Below, piece after piece: positions 27,087 to 39,819 of a stretch of 64,000 nt of DNA. Position 1 is the first letter of the stretch, and every line of letters begins with the position of its first letter. A model generated the notes under the pieces. It searched no databases. It was not told the origin of the DNA and saw only the letters and a list, made by a program, of their open reading frames with translations. The stretch is from Blasia pusilla (Eukaryota; Marchantiophyta; Marchantiopsida; Blasiales), in contig CM114273.1 of NCBI GenBank assembly GCA_050084515.1, forward strand, positions 16,182,001 to 16,246,000. Reading direction: 5' to 3'. Position numbers and translations under genes: made by a program.

Positions 27087-27379
27087 TCTCTCTCTCTCTC
27101 TGCTTTTGGACTAGCTTGGCAGCCACGAAAACTGTGAGCAGAGGGACGGGAAACGATGCACCACAAACTCATTGCACAAGTAGTCTTGTGAATCACGGGC
27201 ATTTGAAGGTATTACGTCGTATGACTCTGATTCTGGAGACCGCCCCCGTAGAATGCGTAAGAGAACTATGAGAACGCCGTCAAGAGCCCTTCATGCAAAA
27301 AAAACCAAAACAGGGCAGACATCAATAGTTGGAATGGATTGATCTAGAGGTGCAAGCCGAAAGGAAGCCTTGCACCGGG

Positions 27380-27381
<2 letters not shown>

Positions 27382-27469
<88 letters not shown>
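27382..27469. repeat. (TC)44 microsatellite
   Basis: An 88-base pure TC tract. A shorter TC run occurs at about 27083-27102, at the right edge of the dispersed repeat. Confidence 0.95.
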
Positions 27470-27473
<4 letters not shown>

Positions 27474-28147
27474 ACTTTAGAAGTATGATTTTATGGGTCT
27501 CTCGCACTTCAGAAGTACGACTTGAGATTGACTCAATAGATGTTTTCTCTTCTTCCTCATCCGTAGAGAAATTGTGACGTTCCTTGTTTGTGCTACGGCA
27601 CAAACATCAGCAAAAGTACCTTTCGAGAAACATCCCAACTTTTGCAGTATTTTTCTTTCCAACGAACCCTAAAATCCTTCCACGGGTTGCAAGCATCAAA
27701 GCAACGACCCTAAAACTCTCAAATCCACGAACAAAAACCACTACTAAGGCTGTCAACTCAAAAAGTTAATCTTAGAACTTAATGAATCGACCCAAGCGGC
27801 CAGCCGGGAACCACAGCTTCAGAACGATAAAAAATTAATGCAAAACGTCCCTAAACGTCTCGTTGTGGAAACGAGACAGTAATGTTGTACTTGTTACAGA
27901 TTCTAGCCATTTGGATTTCTAGCATTGCAGAAATTTAAAACATAAGAACGGGACACCCGTAATAGACAACAAATTACCAGACACATTGTAAGTGTGGGCA
28001 TTTTTATTGCTCAAGAAATTCTTTAGCGTACTGATTCCAGTCCTGCATAGAGCTCGGTACCTTGACTCCACCCTCCACACTCCTAGATCTATTGGCTCTA
28101 GGGGCGGTGTGTGAGACAGTCCAAAATTACTCATTCCTATGAACTAT

Positions 28148-28181
28148 ACGCCTGTGCTACGTCTATGCGTAGCACAGGCGT
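28148..28181. repeat. 14-bp perfect inverted repeat with 6-base loop
   Basis: ACGCCTGTGCTACG and its exact complement flank TCTATG. Imperfect complementarity extends outward (GAACTA on the left, TAGTTC on the right), giving a foldback of about 60 bases. It could be a small foldback element or a transcribed hairpin. Confidence 0.85.
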
Positions 28182-29841
28182 TCTTACTAGTTCCATGGAA
28201 GGGGAGTTTCAGTTAATCACTCCTTATATTTTTTCCGTCTATACTATTATGGAGAGTGCTCTCTTGATTTTTGAACACTTTTACGACACTTGTCTTTCAG
28301 AGTCACTTTGAAGGTCAATTAAATTAATTGGTCACACATTTTAATTTAAATTAACCATCATTTCTAACTTGTGGATTACAAGGGCATGGACTAAAAAATC
28401 TTTCCTTTAAAATTTTTAATAATTTAATAGGCTTATTTCTTTTGGTTCTTCAATCTCTATTGTTTCTTTCTTAATTTTTAAATTTCGTCTCATTTTCTTA
28501 GTTTTCTATTCATCCCAACTAATGAGACATTGTTTAGAGAGTGTCTTTCTTCCCTTCTTGTTCTTTCATGATTCCTTTCCAACCCTCTTCAAATTCTCAT
28601 TCTCCTTCATTTCCAATTCTTATTGAAATAGATGTTTTGACATGTTTACTTTCCCATGATTAAATGGCATATTTTTTCCTCATTTGTTATCTTCTTTTTT
28701 CCTCCCGAGTATTTATATAGATTGGTGTATACTGAAAATCCCTTTCTTCTAACATTCGCCATGCACTCCTACTCTAGAAAGGAACTTCTAGTGAAGTGGA
28801 AGGATTGCACGGTTACGGTAATGATTTTTTTAGTAATTTGTAACTCCAAAACTGACTTTATCAAAAGTATATCCTCTCCTTGGTAAATCCATGGTAACCT
28901 AAACATACAAGTTGCCCAACAATCAACTTGCCAAGAAGGGCTTGTTGATTGTTGCGTTTAGGAGACCTACGCACTCTCTCCCTTCCAACTATGCCTAGTT
29001 GAATGTTGATCAAGTGGCATACCTTGGCTTATAAATACTTGCTCTCAACCCTTGCACTCCGTTGGATTAATCTCTGCCAACTTTAGCATGTAATTCCTTA
29101 CAACTCAAAATTAGCTTTTCTCATAGAGTATTATAGTTTCCAGATTAGTATGAGGTATGAGAGTTTTGAATTCCTTGACAAGGATTCCACAATTAGATTA
29201 TGTTATGATTATTGGTAAGCATGGTGAGTAGATTTTTTTAATGTTTTCTTTCCACAAGTCAAATAAAATTTCTTCTTTCATTAATCTTTACGATCCCTAT
29301 TGGTATTTTTTTTATCATCATCTAGACTATCCAGATGTCCTCCACACGTTTTAATAATTCCTTCTTCCCAACCCTTCTCAAAGAGCCGCACACTGGTTTA
29401 AATGAGACCATAAACCTTCAAAATTAGGAAAATAAAATCGTCCTTCCTATGGAAAACACCAATTAAAATCTGCAAATGAGGAGGAGAATCCGTCTCACTG
29501 TTGCAAACTCACGGGATTACAATTGTGATGCATCATATTCCTACAAAAATCGACCTATTTTTAAATAGAAATAAGTGTTTAAAAGAATAATTTTTTAACA
29601 CTCCCTCTAAAACTTGACCCGTCTATTTTTCCCCCGGGGGTGAACCGGGCAATTAAAGGACTCCCCGAGTCCTGAAATTTCGAACGAACGAAGGATCTAA
29701 TGTGATATCTTTCTTAAGAGGCTCGACTAATCAGACTCCACGCGTTTGATTAGCCCCGATTAATCTCCTAGTCACGTGCTTTCGTAAACTAGTCTTGCTG
29801 TTTTTCTGCAACTAATCCCATGCACATGCAGACTCGAATGG

Positions 29842-29955
29842 TGGAATAAAGCTTCTGTAGAGAGATAAACGGTAAAATAAAGGAACGATACTCCTGTAGA
29901 GAGAGAGGTGCAGTTGAAGAGGGGAATAAAGGTCCTGTAGAGAGAGAGAGAGAGC
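29842..29955. repeat. three imperfect tandem units (AATAAAG..CTGTAGAGAGAG)
   Basis: Three units of roughly 35-45 bases share GGAATAAAG or AAATAAAGG followed by CTGTAGAGAGA. The last unit runs into a short AG tract. Confidence 0.65.
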
Positions 29956-30258
29956 GAAGGACGATGTCGTCCTACGGAGCCATTACGCAGAACTGTGCGT
30001 AAGGAATCGCAGCAATTTAATGTCCCAAACGGGATAAGTGAGGTCACCATTATTTGCCTCGAGCTTATCCTTTGTCTCATTATTTTTTCTTCGCTCGGAG
30101 CTTTCATCATATTTTGGACAAATAAAAGAAAATTCCGTTGCAAGAGATTAGGAGTGTGATTAGGAGTGCAAGTCCGGGATGGGGTCCCTTCCACTCTTGT
30201 GTATTTCTATTTTTAATATATTTTTAAAAAAAAAAAAAAGAAATATAGTTTAGTATCA

Positions 30259-30266
30259 TCCCAAAC
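30259..30266. repeat. left target-site duplication TCCCAAAC
   Basis: The 8-mer TCCCAAAC directly precedes the left inverted repeat. The same 8-mer directly follows the right inverted repeat at 42323-42330. Confidence 0.8.
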
Positions 30267-30395
30267 CGAAGGCCATAGTTTGTCCCGGAAAGGCAATCAA
30301 TGCGCGTAGAGTAGCGCCTACCTCGAGCTGGGTCGGGCCCACGTTTCAGGTTCGGGAGCCCCGGGATGGAGAGGTCGTGTCGGAGGGTAAAGAGG
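30267..30395 (+). repeat. left terminal inverted repeat of the MULE
   Basis: The first 110 bases align with the reverse complement of the right end, with about nine differences by hand count. Shared blocks include CGAAGGCCATAGTT, AAAGGCAATCAATG, TAGCGCCTAC, CGAGCTGGGTCGG and CACGTTTCAGGTTCGGGAGCC. Beyond about 30395 both arms turn into non-collinear GACGGAC-rich repeats. Confidence 0.9.
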
Positions 30396-30399
30396 TCGC

Positions 30400-30860
30400 G
30401 ACGGAGGACAGGGAGGACAGAGTCCGGAGACGGACAGATCTAAACGGACGGCGCTAAACGGACGGCGTGAAACGGACAGACGGCGTCCGGAGACGGACGG
30501 CGCGGAACGGACTATGTTCGGTCCGGTTCAAATGACGGAATTTGTCGACGGGTATTAGGGCGGGAATTAGGGGATTCGATCATTTTGGAACGAACGGAGA
30601 AGAGCGGTAGAAACCGAACACGGAGGGATTAGCATTTGATTACGAGTGGATTACGTGACGGAACATGGCCGGACGAAGAGCGCGCCAGGAGAAACACGGA
30701 ACGAGGAAGAGCGCTTTGTATGCGGAGACCGTGATTAGCTGATTAAGAGCCGATTAGCATTTCATTACGAGCTTGATTAGTTCTAACTCGAACGCTTCTA
30801 ACTTGATTGATTACGAGCTGCGGACCGCGGATTTCAAGCCGGATTAGGCGGATGGGGTCC
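30400..30860 (+). repeat. left sub-terminal repeats (ACGGACGGCG; GATTAGCATTT..ATTACGAG)
   Basis: 30420-30510 has repeated ACGGACGGCG-type units. 30620-30830 has three spaced units built on GATTAGCATTTxATTACGAG or GATTGATTACGAG. Repeated sub-terminal motifs like these often bind transposase in MULEs and hAT elements; that role here is inferred. Confidence 0.6.
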
Positions 30861-31151
30861 ACTCCGTAACTTTTTCATGTAAGAGATTATTTGTGTCCGT
30901 GACTATCATTTGCCAATTTGCACGTAAGTAGCTATTGGTGCCACATTCGGCCATGGTGATAGATAAAAGCTTAGATCGTAATCCAGCAAAACATGTCTAT
31001 TATTATGTGCACTATAATTTTGGTGTTCGGTTCCATTTATGTCTTGGCCTGGTCTTGCCAGTCGAATGGACAGAATTCACACTTGAAGCCTTGACCGAAG
31101 TCTCAGACTTTAATTGGAGCCTGCACTTGAATCCTTGAACAGATTATAGCC

Positions 31152-34100
31152 ATGGTGAAATTCAAGAAATATTCAGCTGCATTTGAATGCGATCTTATCC
31201 AAAACCCTCTCCCTGGTCCTTTTTTGAGCGAGCATTTGATTTGGTATGGCAATAGAAAAGAGGCATGGATTTCCTCAGATAGGGTTGAAGACTTCATTCG
31301 TGGTGAAGAACAAAGACCACATTTCCAGACCACATTTAGGAAAAGGAATATCGACAAATCAGGGAACATACATGTTACAATTCGATACTGGCGTTCATAT
31401 GGACCCCACGATCATAGGAATACCGTCTGGACCTCTCTGCCAAGTGAGGTTTTTGATTCAAACCTGCGCTCCAAGGGAGGTAAGGGTAGTAGGCCAGAAA
31501 GCCAAAGTACACGGCTTGGGCTGTCTCAGGGACGTGGATGCCAATTTCACTTTGCAGTTGTAACCTCAAAGGACCGCCCTGGGTGTTCTATGTTGAGGCA
31601 TATGCATTCCAAGCATGTCGATAAGGCGGGCTGTATATGCCATGGGGACTTTGACAGGACTGCGGACATTGCGAATGCAATTGTTGCCCCGAAGTTGAGT
31701 TCTCATTGTAGGGATTTTGTTGAACGGTTATTGCGAGTGAACGTGAGCCCCTTAAATATCATGAAGGAGCATAGGAGATGGATTCGTGAACACATTCACG
31801 ATAATCCTAATCAGGCACAAGCTTGGGGCAGGGACGCTATGTTAAAACCACAAGATATCCTTAATATCAAGCATTCAATGCGAAGACGCGAAGGGGGGTA
31901 TGATGGAACCGATGACGCCACTGCAATCCAAGATTGGGTTGCAACTCATCCTGAAAATGTCATACACTACAGGGAGGCCATTTCAAGTTTAGGCCAACCT
32001 TTCATCCTAGTCATTTCCACACCTTGGATGCTTCAGAATATTTTGCATCTTGGTAACGGTGGAACCATCTCCATGGATGCCACTCATGGCACAAACACAT
32101 ATGAGGTAATTTCACGGCCTTAGAACTGTAATGTCATTCTCTTATAGGAGTTTATAGGCTACATTACTTCTGTGGTATCATTTGACAGTTGCTGCACGAT
32201 ATGGCAAAAATGGTAACATTTGGAACGTTTTGTTCACTTTAATAGATATGTACATGAACAATCGGATTCCTGAGCACACTCTTTTCTATGTTCACAGTAT
32301 CAGCTATTCACGTTGCTGGATTTTGACAAGTTTCAAAACGGATTACCTCTAGTATGGGCCATTTTACAGAGGCATCAACATCGGGATCTAGTGGATGCAT
32401 TGGCCCATATCAAGGATTGGGCAGATACATATATGACAAGAGATTTTGCGTCGGTTGGTAGCCCCGATTGGAAACCGTCATGCTTCATAGTTGACGACTC
32501 CAAAGAGGAACAATCTGCAATCAGAGAAGTCTTCCCTGATGTTCCCATAGACCTGTGTCTATGGCATGTAAGGAAGAATTGGTTAAAGCAATTGCACCAA
32601 CAAGTCCGTTGTCCAATTACAAAAGCAGACATGAACAGGGACTTGGCTGGTATCATGTACTCACGTGAAGAAGGTATGTTCTATGCGAGTCAATAATAGT
32701 AGTTTGTTTCATTGTTTCTCAGCTATGTCCGTTGTGGGAGTAGGGTTCATATTAATTAAGCAATGGTTTTTCTCCCCAGATCCTGTGGATGTCTCGTATC
32801 GTTTCATGCGCAAGTGGGTCAGAATCGAACGTCACTTTGTGAAATACTATTTAAACTATTGGCATCCTAAGATTGTTACTTGGGCAAAGGGCTATCGTAA
32901 GCATGCAAGATCCAACCAAGATACAAATGCCGCGATAGAAAGGTGGCACCACACTCTGAAGATGCATCTCACTTCTAGCATGCCTACAAAACCCACCAGG
33001 AAGCTCATATGGCTTGTGCAGATCTTATGCGGGGAAATAGAAGATTTCTTTTGGTACTTGGGATTTTTGAAACGAGAGGGTATGGTGAGGAACAAGGCAA
33101 TCCAGAAAGTCATTCTCATGGCTATTAGAAGGGCAAATGATATCCCAGAGAGCCATGTCACATTTCAATTGGTAGATGGGAGGAAATGCGCAATGGTGAA
33201 GAGTTGCTCCAAGCCCGACTATTGGCATGATGTGGTTGACTACGACAAGAAAGATGTTGCTTGTACATGCTCTTGTGCCAATGAAGGATTCACGTGCAAA
33301 TATCAGGTGTGTTTCTTGCACCCCGGATTTGGTGACCAAGCTATAGTCCCACCTGAAATCAAACAGTCATATGTATTAAGTATGTCTTATTCCTACACTA
33401 GATGTACGAGGATTTTACATGCAGCCTACTGAGACTTTTTAAATTGTATCAGGTGAAGTGCTTATTGTTGAGTGGGCACTCTGAAGTACAGTTGTTGTAT
33501 TTCCTTGGCACACGTTTTGGTAGCAAAGCTGGTGGGTTGGAAAACATGGTGCAAAGGCATGCACAGGAGCAACATGGAGACACACCAGTGGAATCAGACT
33601 TGTCTTACAGTGTTGGTTATCCAGAAGAGGTGCAAGCTACTACTCCTATAGTTGTATCACAAGCAAAAACTCAGGAAGATGTTCGAGAGATGGTGGAAAA
33701 ATGCTTGGCCACAACCATTGGAGTCCCATTCTGCAATATTCTTCTTGAACATTTGTATGTACTTTTGCAGAAGGATATGGACTCACTTCTGAACCTGAAG
33801 GCGCGGATAGAGACGAACACAGAACTTCCAGTAAATTTAATGAACATTGGACAACATTTCCCTGAACCCTTTGTTGGAGGCAATTCTCAAGATCGTCGGC
33901 TGCGTCGGCGGATGGGTTGGTTTGAGCGGATGCATCAGAGAAGGAATTCACATTCCACACGTTCCACATGGAAGAATCAACCCCAAGCAATAATGAATCA
34001 GGTGGAGTCCTTTCCGAGAGTGAAACGATCAAAATATATCTGAACATGGAGGCGGAATTGGAAGCAGATGCATGTAATCATCTTGATTTGGACGCTATCG

Positions 34101-34345
34101 TGAGCCAATATGAAAGCGAGGCAACTAAGGAGAATACTCAACAATCAGAATGGCCTCTGGTAGATACAAGGCCACATAAGAACTACAAAATCAGCACTAC
34201 TACTAAGAGAACCACTGCAGATGTCATACTTGATAGTCTGTTGGATGAAGAGCGATATGTTGTGGAGGGTAGTCAAATGGATGAGTACTCAAGAAGACCC
34301 AATAATTTGTATGTAGTACAGGATTCCCAGATTCATGATTCATGA
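31152..34345 (+). CDS. MULE transposase with SWIM motif
   Basis: Exon A (31152-32105, 318 aa) includes a Cys/His-containing N-terminal region and ends in MDATHGTNTYE, the first catalytic Asp (codon 32076). Exon B (32298-32673) starts YQLFTLLDFD and contains FIVDDSKEEQSAI (second Asp pair, 32493-32498) and LCLWHVRKNW. Exon C (32780-33306) starts DPVDVSYRF and contains NAAIERWH with the catalytic Glu (32938-32940). It ends with the SWIM-like CTCSCANEGFTCKY (33259-33303), where Tyr stands in place of the usual His. All three exons are open and in phase, so the DDE core looks intact. 33307-34345 is also largely open (33402-34043 and 33968-34345, acidic tail), but I could not settle the last introns. 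MULE transposases act in the nucleus on the inverted repeats. Confidence 0.88.
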
Positions 34346-36161
34346 AGCATTTATGAATTTCACATATTAGCCACAGAACACAAGAAATCTGGTGTTCAAC
34401 AGAAAAAATGTATTTTTTATGTAAGGTCCGGATGTTTACGCACGAGAAATGTGTTCCCTTCTCATGTTCATGTCCACCATGTCCCATTTTCATGTACGGT
34501 GAGCAATCATGTTATGTTTTTACGCAAGCATCCAAACCATAGTAACCATCGTGTAGGCCACATTGTGAACCATAGTAACCTGTCTTCACGGTTTTGTATA
34601 GTAATAGTTGTATCTGAACCCAATTCAATTGATATTCAAGCATCCAAACCTTAGTAATTACCACAGTCGTTTTTCTTTGGATTCAATCCATAGTAAACGT
34701 ACGAGGTATGTTTGTACCCGAACCACGTCCGCAACACCGTGCGCTTCACGTTTAGGGGCATGTCCGCACCACCACGCGCTCATGTTAATTTTAGAGAACT
34801 TCTGTAATATAATTCTGACTACTTCTATAGTCATAACTAAAAACACCTCAGAAGGCCCACGAACCCTACCCCTGAGGGTCGTGCCTCTTCGTAAACATTT
34901 AGCGGTGTGAGGTGACCTTCCCCTAATTAGGGCTTGATTAAAATCGTATCTAACCGAGATTGTCACAGTGGATTGACGACTGGGGGATACGCAACAAGAA
35001 GGCTAGAATTGATAGTCCGATGTATGAAGCGAATGCCCTTGAAACACAGCCTTTGAGGTGTTCATGAATGAACACCTACATTTCGCTGTTCATACATTTT
35101 TCGTGTCACTGCATTTATGATCACTAAACTTGTATTTGCTCTGAGTGTTTTGACCAAATGTCTTTTATTTTTGAACAGGGTGTCATGGACTCTATCTATT
35201 CATGAGCTGATTACACATGAGTGCTTTACTTTCTTGGAAATTCAAGAATCGACAAGCGTGGGACAAAACATTGATCCATTGTGGATTACAAAGTTTACCA
35301 CTAATTACAAGTGGAAGCACATGTGATCATTCATAACATGTAAGACACATTAGAATAAGGTAAGGAGGAATTTGTTTAGGTATCATTCAAGAGTACAATC
35401 TTAGGGACAAAGATCAAGAATAGCTCTGCAAGTTGTATGATTAATTTGATTGACAATGGTATCCTTTTGGTCCATACCATTTCGTCCACAATAGTTCAGC
35501 AGACCATGACCTATAGCCCAACTAAGGTAACAAAACCTTCTTGGATAGACCTTCATAACACAAAAAATGGTAGGGGAAAATGTGCCCTAGAAGCGATACA
35601 CCAAACGGCCTGCATTGCACCTGCACAAAATAGAAGAACCATAAGGCCATACATTAAGAACATAAATCTGCCCGTTTCTGGTTTGTCCAAAGCAGAAAGA
35701 TAGAACTTCACAGCCTACGTGCCAGGTAGGAACTCTCCTATACTTACTCTAAGGAATCGCCTTGATCATGAACTAAGTCCTAAACATCCGCAAAATATGA
35801 TGATATGAACTCCCGCCAAAATGATTGAAAATTTTTGGAGAAAGTCACCTGCACACACATACGCTACAGAAGCATGTTCAAATAGTAATAACCGTCATAT
35901 ACACAACACATTTGTAAAGAATTGACACCAGGGAAAGTAAGACCAAAAAGAAAAGTGACACATTACTTGCAAGTGGTCCAAAGGTATGTCGTCATAATCG
36001 CCGAGGAAACATATCAAAAAGTATGACAAGGGCGCAAAATATACAGCAACCTCTGCAATGAAAGTTCACACACAAGTTTGAGAGATTAAATGCCAATCAC
36101 CAGATGAAAGGATAATCATAACAGTGAAATTGCATGATACATCTACACACTCACCAAAATG
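34346..36161. other. region between the two convergent MULE genes
   Basis: This 1.8-kb region should hold both 3' untranslated regions. 34450-34760 repeats short CCATAGTAACC/CCTTAGTAA-type motifs. I see no protein family. A few short open frames (35117-35326, 35437-35703) have no supporting motif. Confidence 0.45.
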
Positions 36162-38142
36162 TCATCTCTCGTGGTGGTCAAGGACTTGAAGAGGCCGCAA
36201 TGCTGGAGTGCAGAACTCGGGTAAAGGTGTGGCCTGAAATTCGTCGGCACTAATCCCTTCAATACCGTCCTGCGAAGGTAAGACCAAAGGGTCTTCATGG
36301 CTTGTGCCCCGGTCCTTCAGAGTCCCATCTGCACGTATCTGAACACATTACAACATATCAACACAAGCAAAATTACTAGAGATGGTCCGAAGACATACAA
36401 TAAAAAAATGTCATCGAGAGAATTGAGCAGAATGCAAGACACCTGTTGTGAAGCCATCAACATCCTCCTCCTTTGGGCTTTTTCTTCTTTAGTCATGCCC
36501 TTGGGTGCTCTTTCCATGATTTTTGGATCCGCCTGCAAGACCACTTCATCGGGGGTATGCGAGTCTTCAATTGGGCCTTCATCACATGACCCGAGACTAT
36601 CCATGACCGGGCTAGATTCACCCAGTTTGACGTCAACTTCCCGGTTCAGTCGGCGGGATTTCCGAGATCCTACCGCACCCTTACCTCGCTTCTGCACCTT
36701 TTCACCACGCAAGTTACGTGTCCAAAGCGTCACTGGTCTCCTCCGCAACTGAATCAAAATAGTATCCTCCGCACTCTGCTCGACATGATCTCCCGCAATA
36801 CCCTCCTCACCACCCTCACTTGGTGCCTGCTCCTCCTGTATCACATGGCGCCTGGTACTATGTGTGGTGGGTTGGGGACTTGGGAGATGTGTATCACTAC
36901 AGTCAGAGTAACTGGAATCTATGATTTCCACATCCAGGCCACCCTGCACATCTAGAAGTTGTTAGAGACAATGCGGAATTACAAGGGATACAATGGGAAA
37001 TCATGAACTCACAACTCTTCACCAATTCATACTGAGAAATTTGCATGAAATGAAGCAGCACTATACTCGGACAACCGCATCAGCAAGGGAGCAGCCGACT
37101 CCATCCACATACATGCGAGAGACTTTGTCCCTGAACTTGGCAAGAATGCTAGGTTTACTCTTCTCTTTCCAGATCTTGTAGTTAAACTTGAAGCGTGGGA
37201 GGTAGTACTCCTCACTGATGTACCATGCATGCCTTTGTGCTCAGCGCATTTCATCTAGAACATGCAGGGAATGTTCAACCTGATGCTGCCTGGTTTCGGC
37301 TCCAGCATCCCACCGATATGGTTCCTGTCTGTCCATGATCCACACCGCGGCTAGATGATGGAAAGCGGCCATGCATCTCCAGTAGGTGGAACGCTGAACT
37401 CTATCTACAGGGATAGTAGAAGGGAGAAGCTTATGCCCGACTCAATCCATCCCCTCACAGTGGTGGTAGGGCACACAAGGGCACCCTCTAACTCCTCTCG
37501 GACCTTCTCATACTCATGTATCCTAGCTAAACCTGCCCATGAGGTATGACCATGTTCTTCTGTCCTATAGCCCTCAAAAGCAATCAAAAGATCTGGCAAA
37601 ATGGGCATAGGTACAAACGGGCCCGCTGCCCGTTTGGAATGCTCCTTCGCTTTTTCAAGAGAGCATCCTTCTTTTTCTGCGATGAGCTCGGCGTTCTTCC
37701 GACGGTGCCTCGCAGACGCAAGTTGGCTGCAGATTGGTTCCCTGCACAAGGCGGAACATAAATTAATGAAGTTCGGCTATCATAAAGCACATACACCAAA
37801 CATTGCTACCATCTCACTAACTGCGTATGAAAGTTCTAGTCCTACACCCTTACCATCATCTTCATCCTCCATGTCGTCTCGGTTGTTGTCTGCTTCCACC
37901 TTCTTCTTACCACTCGCCCTTGGTGTTCCAGGCACCGGCCTCAACCAATGTGATGCAATGTGCGAGTTAAAAGTTTCTGGCCCGCGAAAGTACTCGATGC
38001 ACTTGGAGCACAGGCACACGAATTGCTTATGCTCCTTTGAGTAGCAATAATGAACCCACTCGACCGGGTCCCGCCAAAGAGAGGTTTGTGCGGCTGGTTT
38101 CTCTGGAGGACCTACACTCTTGCCCCTAAATGCATGAAACAT
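36162..38142 (-). pseudogene. second MULE gene: C2H2-like finger protein, unknown function
   Basis: Coding blocks read from right to left. 38142-37854 encodes a C2H2-like finger (CSKC, 12 residues, H-x3-H) after a Trp/Tyr-rich stretch, then an acidic DDMEDEDD run and a donor. About 37743-37067 encodes a basic/Glu-rich helix (ELIAEKEGCSLEKAKEHSK), then REELEGALVCPTTTVRGWIESG, a long aromatic-rich region (STYWRCMAAFHHLAAVWIMD) and YYLPRFKFNYKIWKEK. 36951-36443 is a polar, basic linker ending at a CAG/GTGTCT donor. 36338-36162 finishes the protein in phase (IRADGTLKDRG to LDHHER, stop). Two lesions are apparent: a one-base frameshift near 37436 and an in-frame TGA at 37243-37241. Some exon phases do not reconcile, so exact joins are uncertain. 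I recognise no family. It lies convergent to the transposase, in the position of mudrB in MuDR, but shows no similarity I can name. Confidence 0.65.
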
Positions 38143-38746
38143 GTTTGCTGGTTGGGCTTCAACCTGGAGTGTATCCACAACGAGTTCTCACTCACATGCC
38201 TACGCACCAACATATACAAGCATAGATGGAATTTAAAGCTGGAATTTAAAAACATACTTCTAAAAATGAAAGCAAAAAATGTAAGCTAGAATTCGGTATC
38301 TAGAATGTAGATACAGAATTCCTCTCGCATCCATACCCCAAAACTCCTACCAAAATTTGTAGGATACATATCCTCAAATTCCATCCGAGGAAAATTCTAG
38401 GTTTTGGCTATAATACTTTAGCCAAAAACAGGATTTCCTAGTTTTGTCACCGGGTATACTATATCTGAAAAGTTGACAGAATGTCTACTTCATACAAACA
38501 CACTAAGAATCTGTATGAACATCCCAGCAACCCGAAATATGTAAATGTGTCAAGGCCACAAACATAAGAAAACCTACTTCTACCCTAAACCTAACATGGC
38601 TCACGCGGTCAAGGTCTTGTGGAGCCCCCACTACCTGCCAAACACAAGACGACAAAGACTCGAATTGGTTAGCAATGCCAACGGGGAACAACATACATGC
38701 ATGAAGAATTCAGGTGTACCATGTAAATATCGTAAATGTAATCACG

Positions 38747-39819
38747 CTAAACTCCGTAAAACAAACAATTCCAGAAGGAAACCGAGAAAGGGTACCGAGA
38801 AATACCCCGGGCTAAATTCAGAAGTGCCATGGAACTCAGTACTTCGGAAAAATCTGAAATGTGCTCATTCCCAATCGGTGCTTTGTCATCCACATCAGTC
38901 TGGTCGATAAGGTAGATACTTTTAGGAGTAACTCCGATAACCCAAGGAACAGGGTCCTTCTCCTCAGAGGTGGACACTCTCCTCTTCAACCGGATTGTAC
39001 AAACAATCTTGGCAAGCATGTTCTGTTTGGATGCCCCCATCAAATGTTTAATGTCCTTAATTCAGACAACATTCATCTTACCTCCCTGGTTTTCCACCAC
39101 TAGAAATTCAGTATGTCCCTTCTTCTGGAAGTAAGAGTCTAACCATACATGGTCCCCCACCAACCAGGCCTTGGGTGAGAATGCAACATTAAATCCAACA
39201 TGTATTGCTGCCTGTTCTAGACACTTATAAGTTTCCAACGGAAACCCTAAGATAATCCATTCATCCAAATACATTATGGAGTGAGGATGCAAGCGCTTGC
39301 ACACAATATCAGCTAGAAAAAAATCTGAACTAGAACGGCTATGTACTATGGGGCTGACCCATGTCTGAAGATTGCCCTGGTTCCCTGATAGAAGACCAGT
39401 CACGTTTTCAGGTTTGTTAACTTGAATTCCCAACAACCGCAACCCCTTGGCATCTAAAAACATTGGCTGACCCGACATGGCCCTAATGTGTTGATCCTTG
39501 GTGGCTTTAAACTTACCTCCCCTACTGCCTCAAAAAACGTAACTGTTGATGGCGGACTTGCAATGTTATTGATGACCTTCAACCCTACACAACACCAGAA
39601 ACAAGCAGAATTCAACAAGCTTCTGAGAACCCTCGAAATAAGACGAAATTCAAGAAGAATCATGTCAAAAAAATACTGCTCAGAGATGATGTTTCGTGGA
39701 ATCGATCCATCATCTCCCGAGGCTCGATGCTCGAGCATAAGCAAAGCAAAGCGTGTTGGCGGATGGAAAGAAGGAAGGGTAGGATCAATTACCTGCCAAA
39801 TTCGTTTACCTGCTAGCAA
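38747..39819 (-). CDS. unassigned coding blocks upstream in the second MULE gene
   Basis: Three - strand open stretches look coding by composition and splice context. 39819-39517 ends at a perfect donor (GAG/GTAAGT). 39478-39082 contains HSIMYLDEWIILGFPLETYK and ends at GGAG/GTAAGA. 39043-38770 contains KIVCTIRLKRRVST and DPVPWVIGVTPKSIYLIDQ. They may be 5' exons of the finger gene or a separate gene. Joining the first two would need an intron of only about 40-50 bases, too short for plants, so a lesion or another exon order is possible. I recognise no domain. Confidence 0.4.

Larger units (their letters stand above)
27470..30258. other. AT-rich repeat-derived spacer
   Basis: No gene is visible. 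The stretch holds a perfect palindrome at 28148-28181 and a purine-rich triplet repeat at 29842-29955. It also has a segment near 29318-29385 resembling 1855-1925. The final bases before 30259 include a poly(A) run (about 30222-30239), immediately left of the MULE insertion site. Confidence 0.5.
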
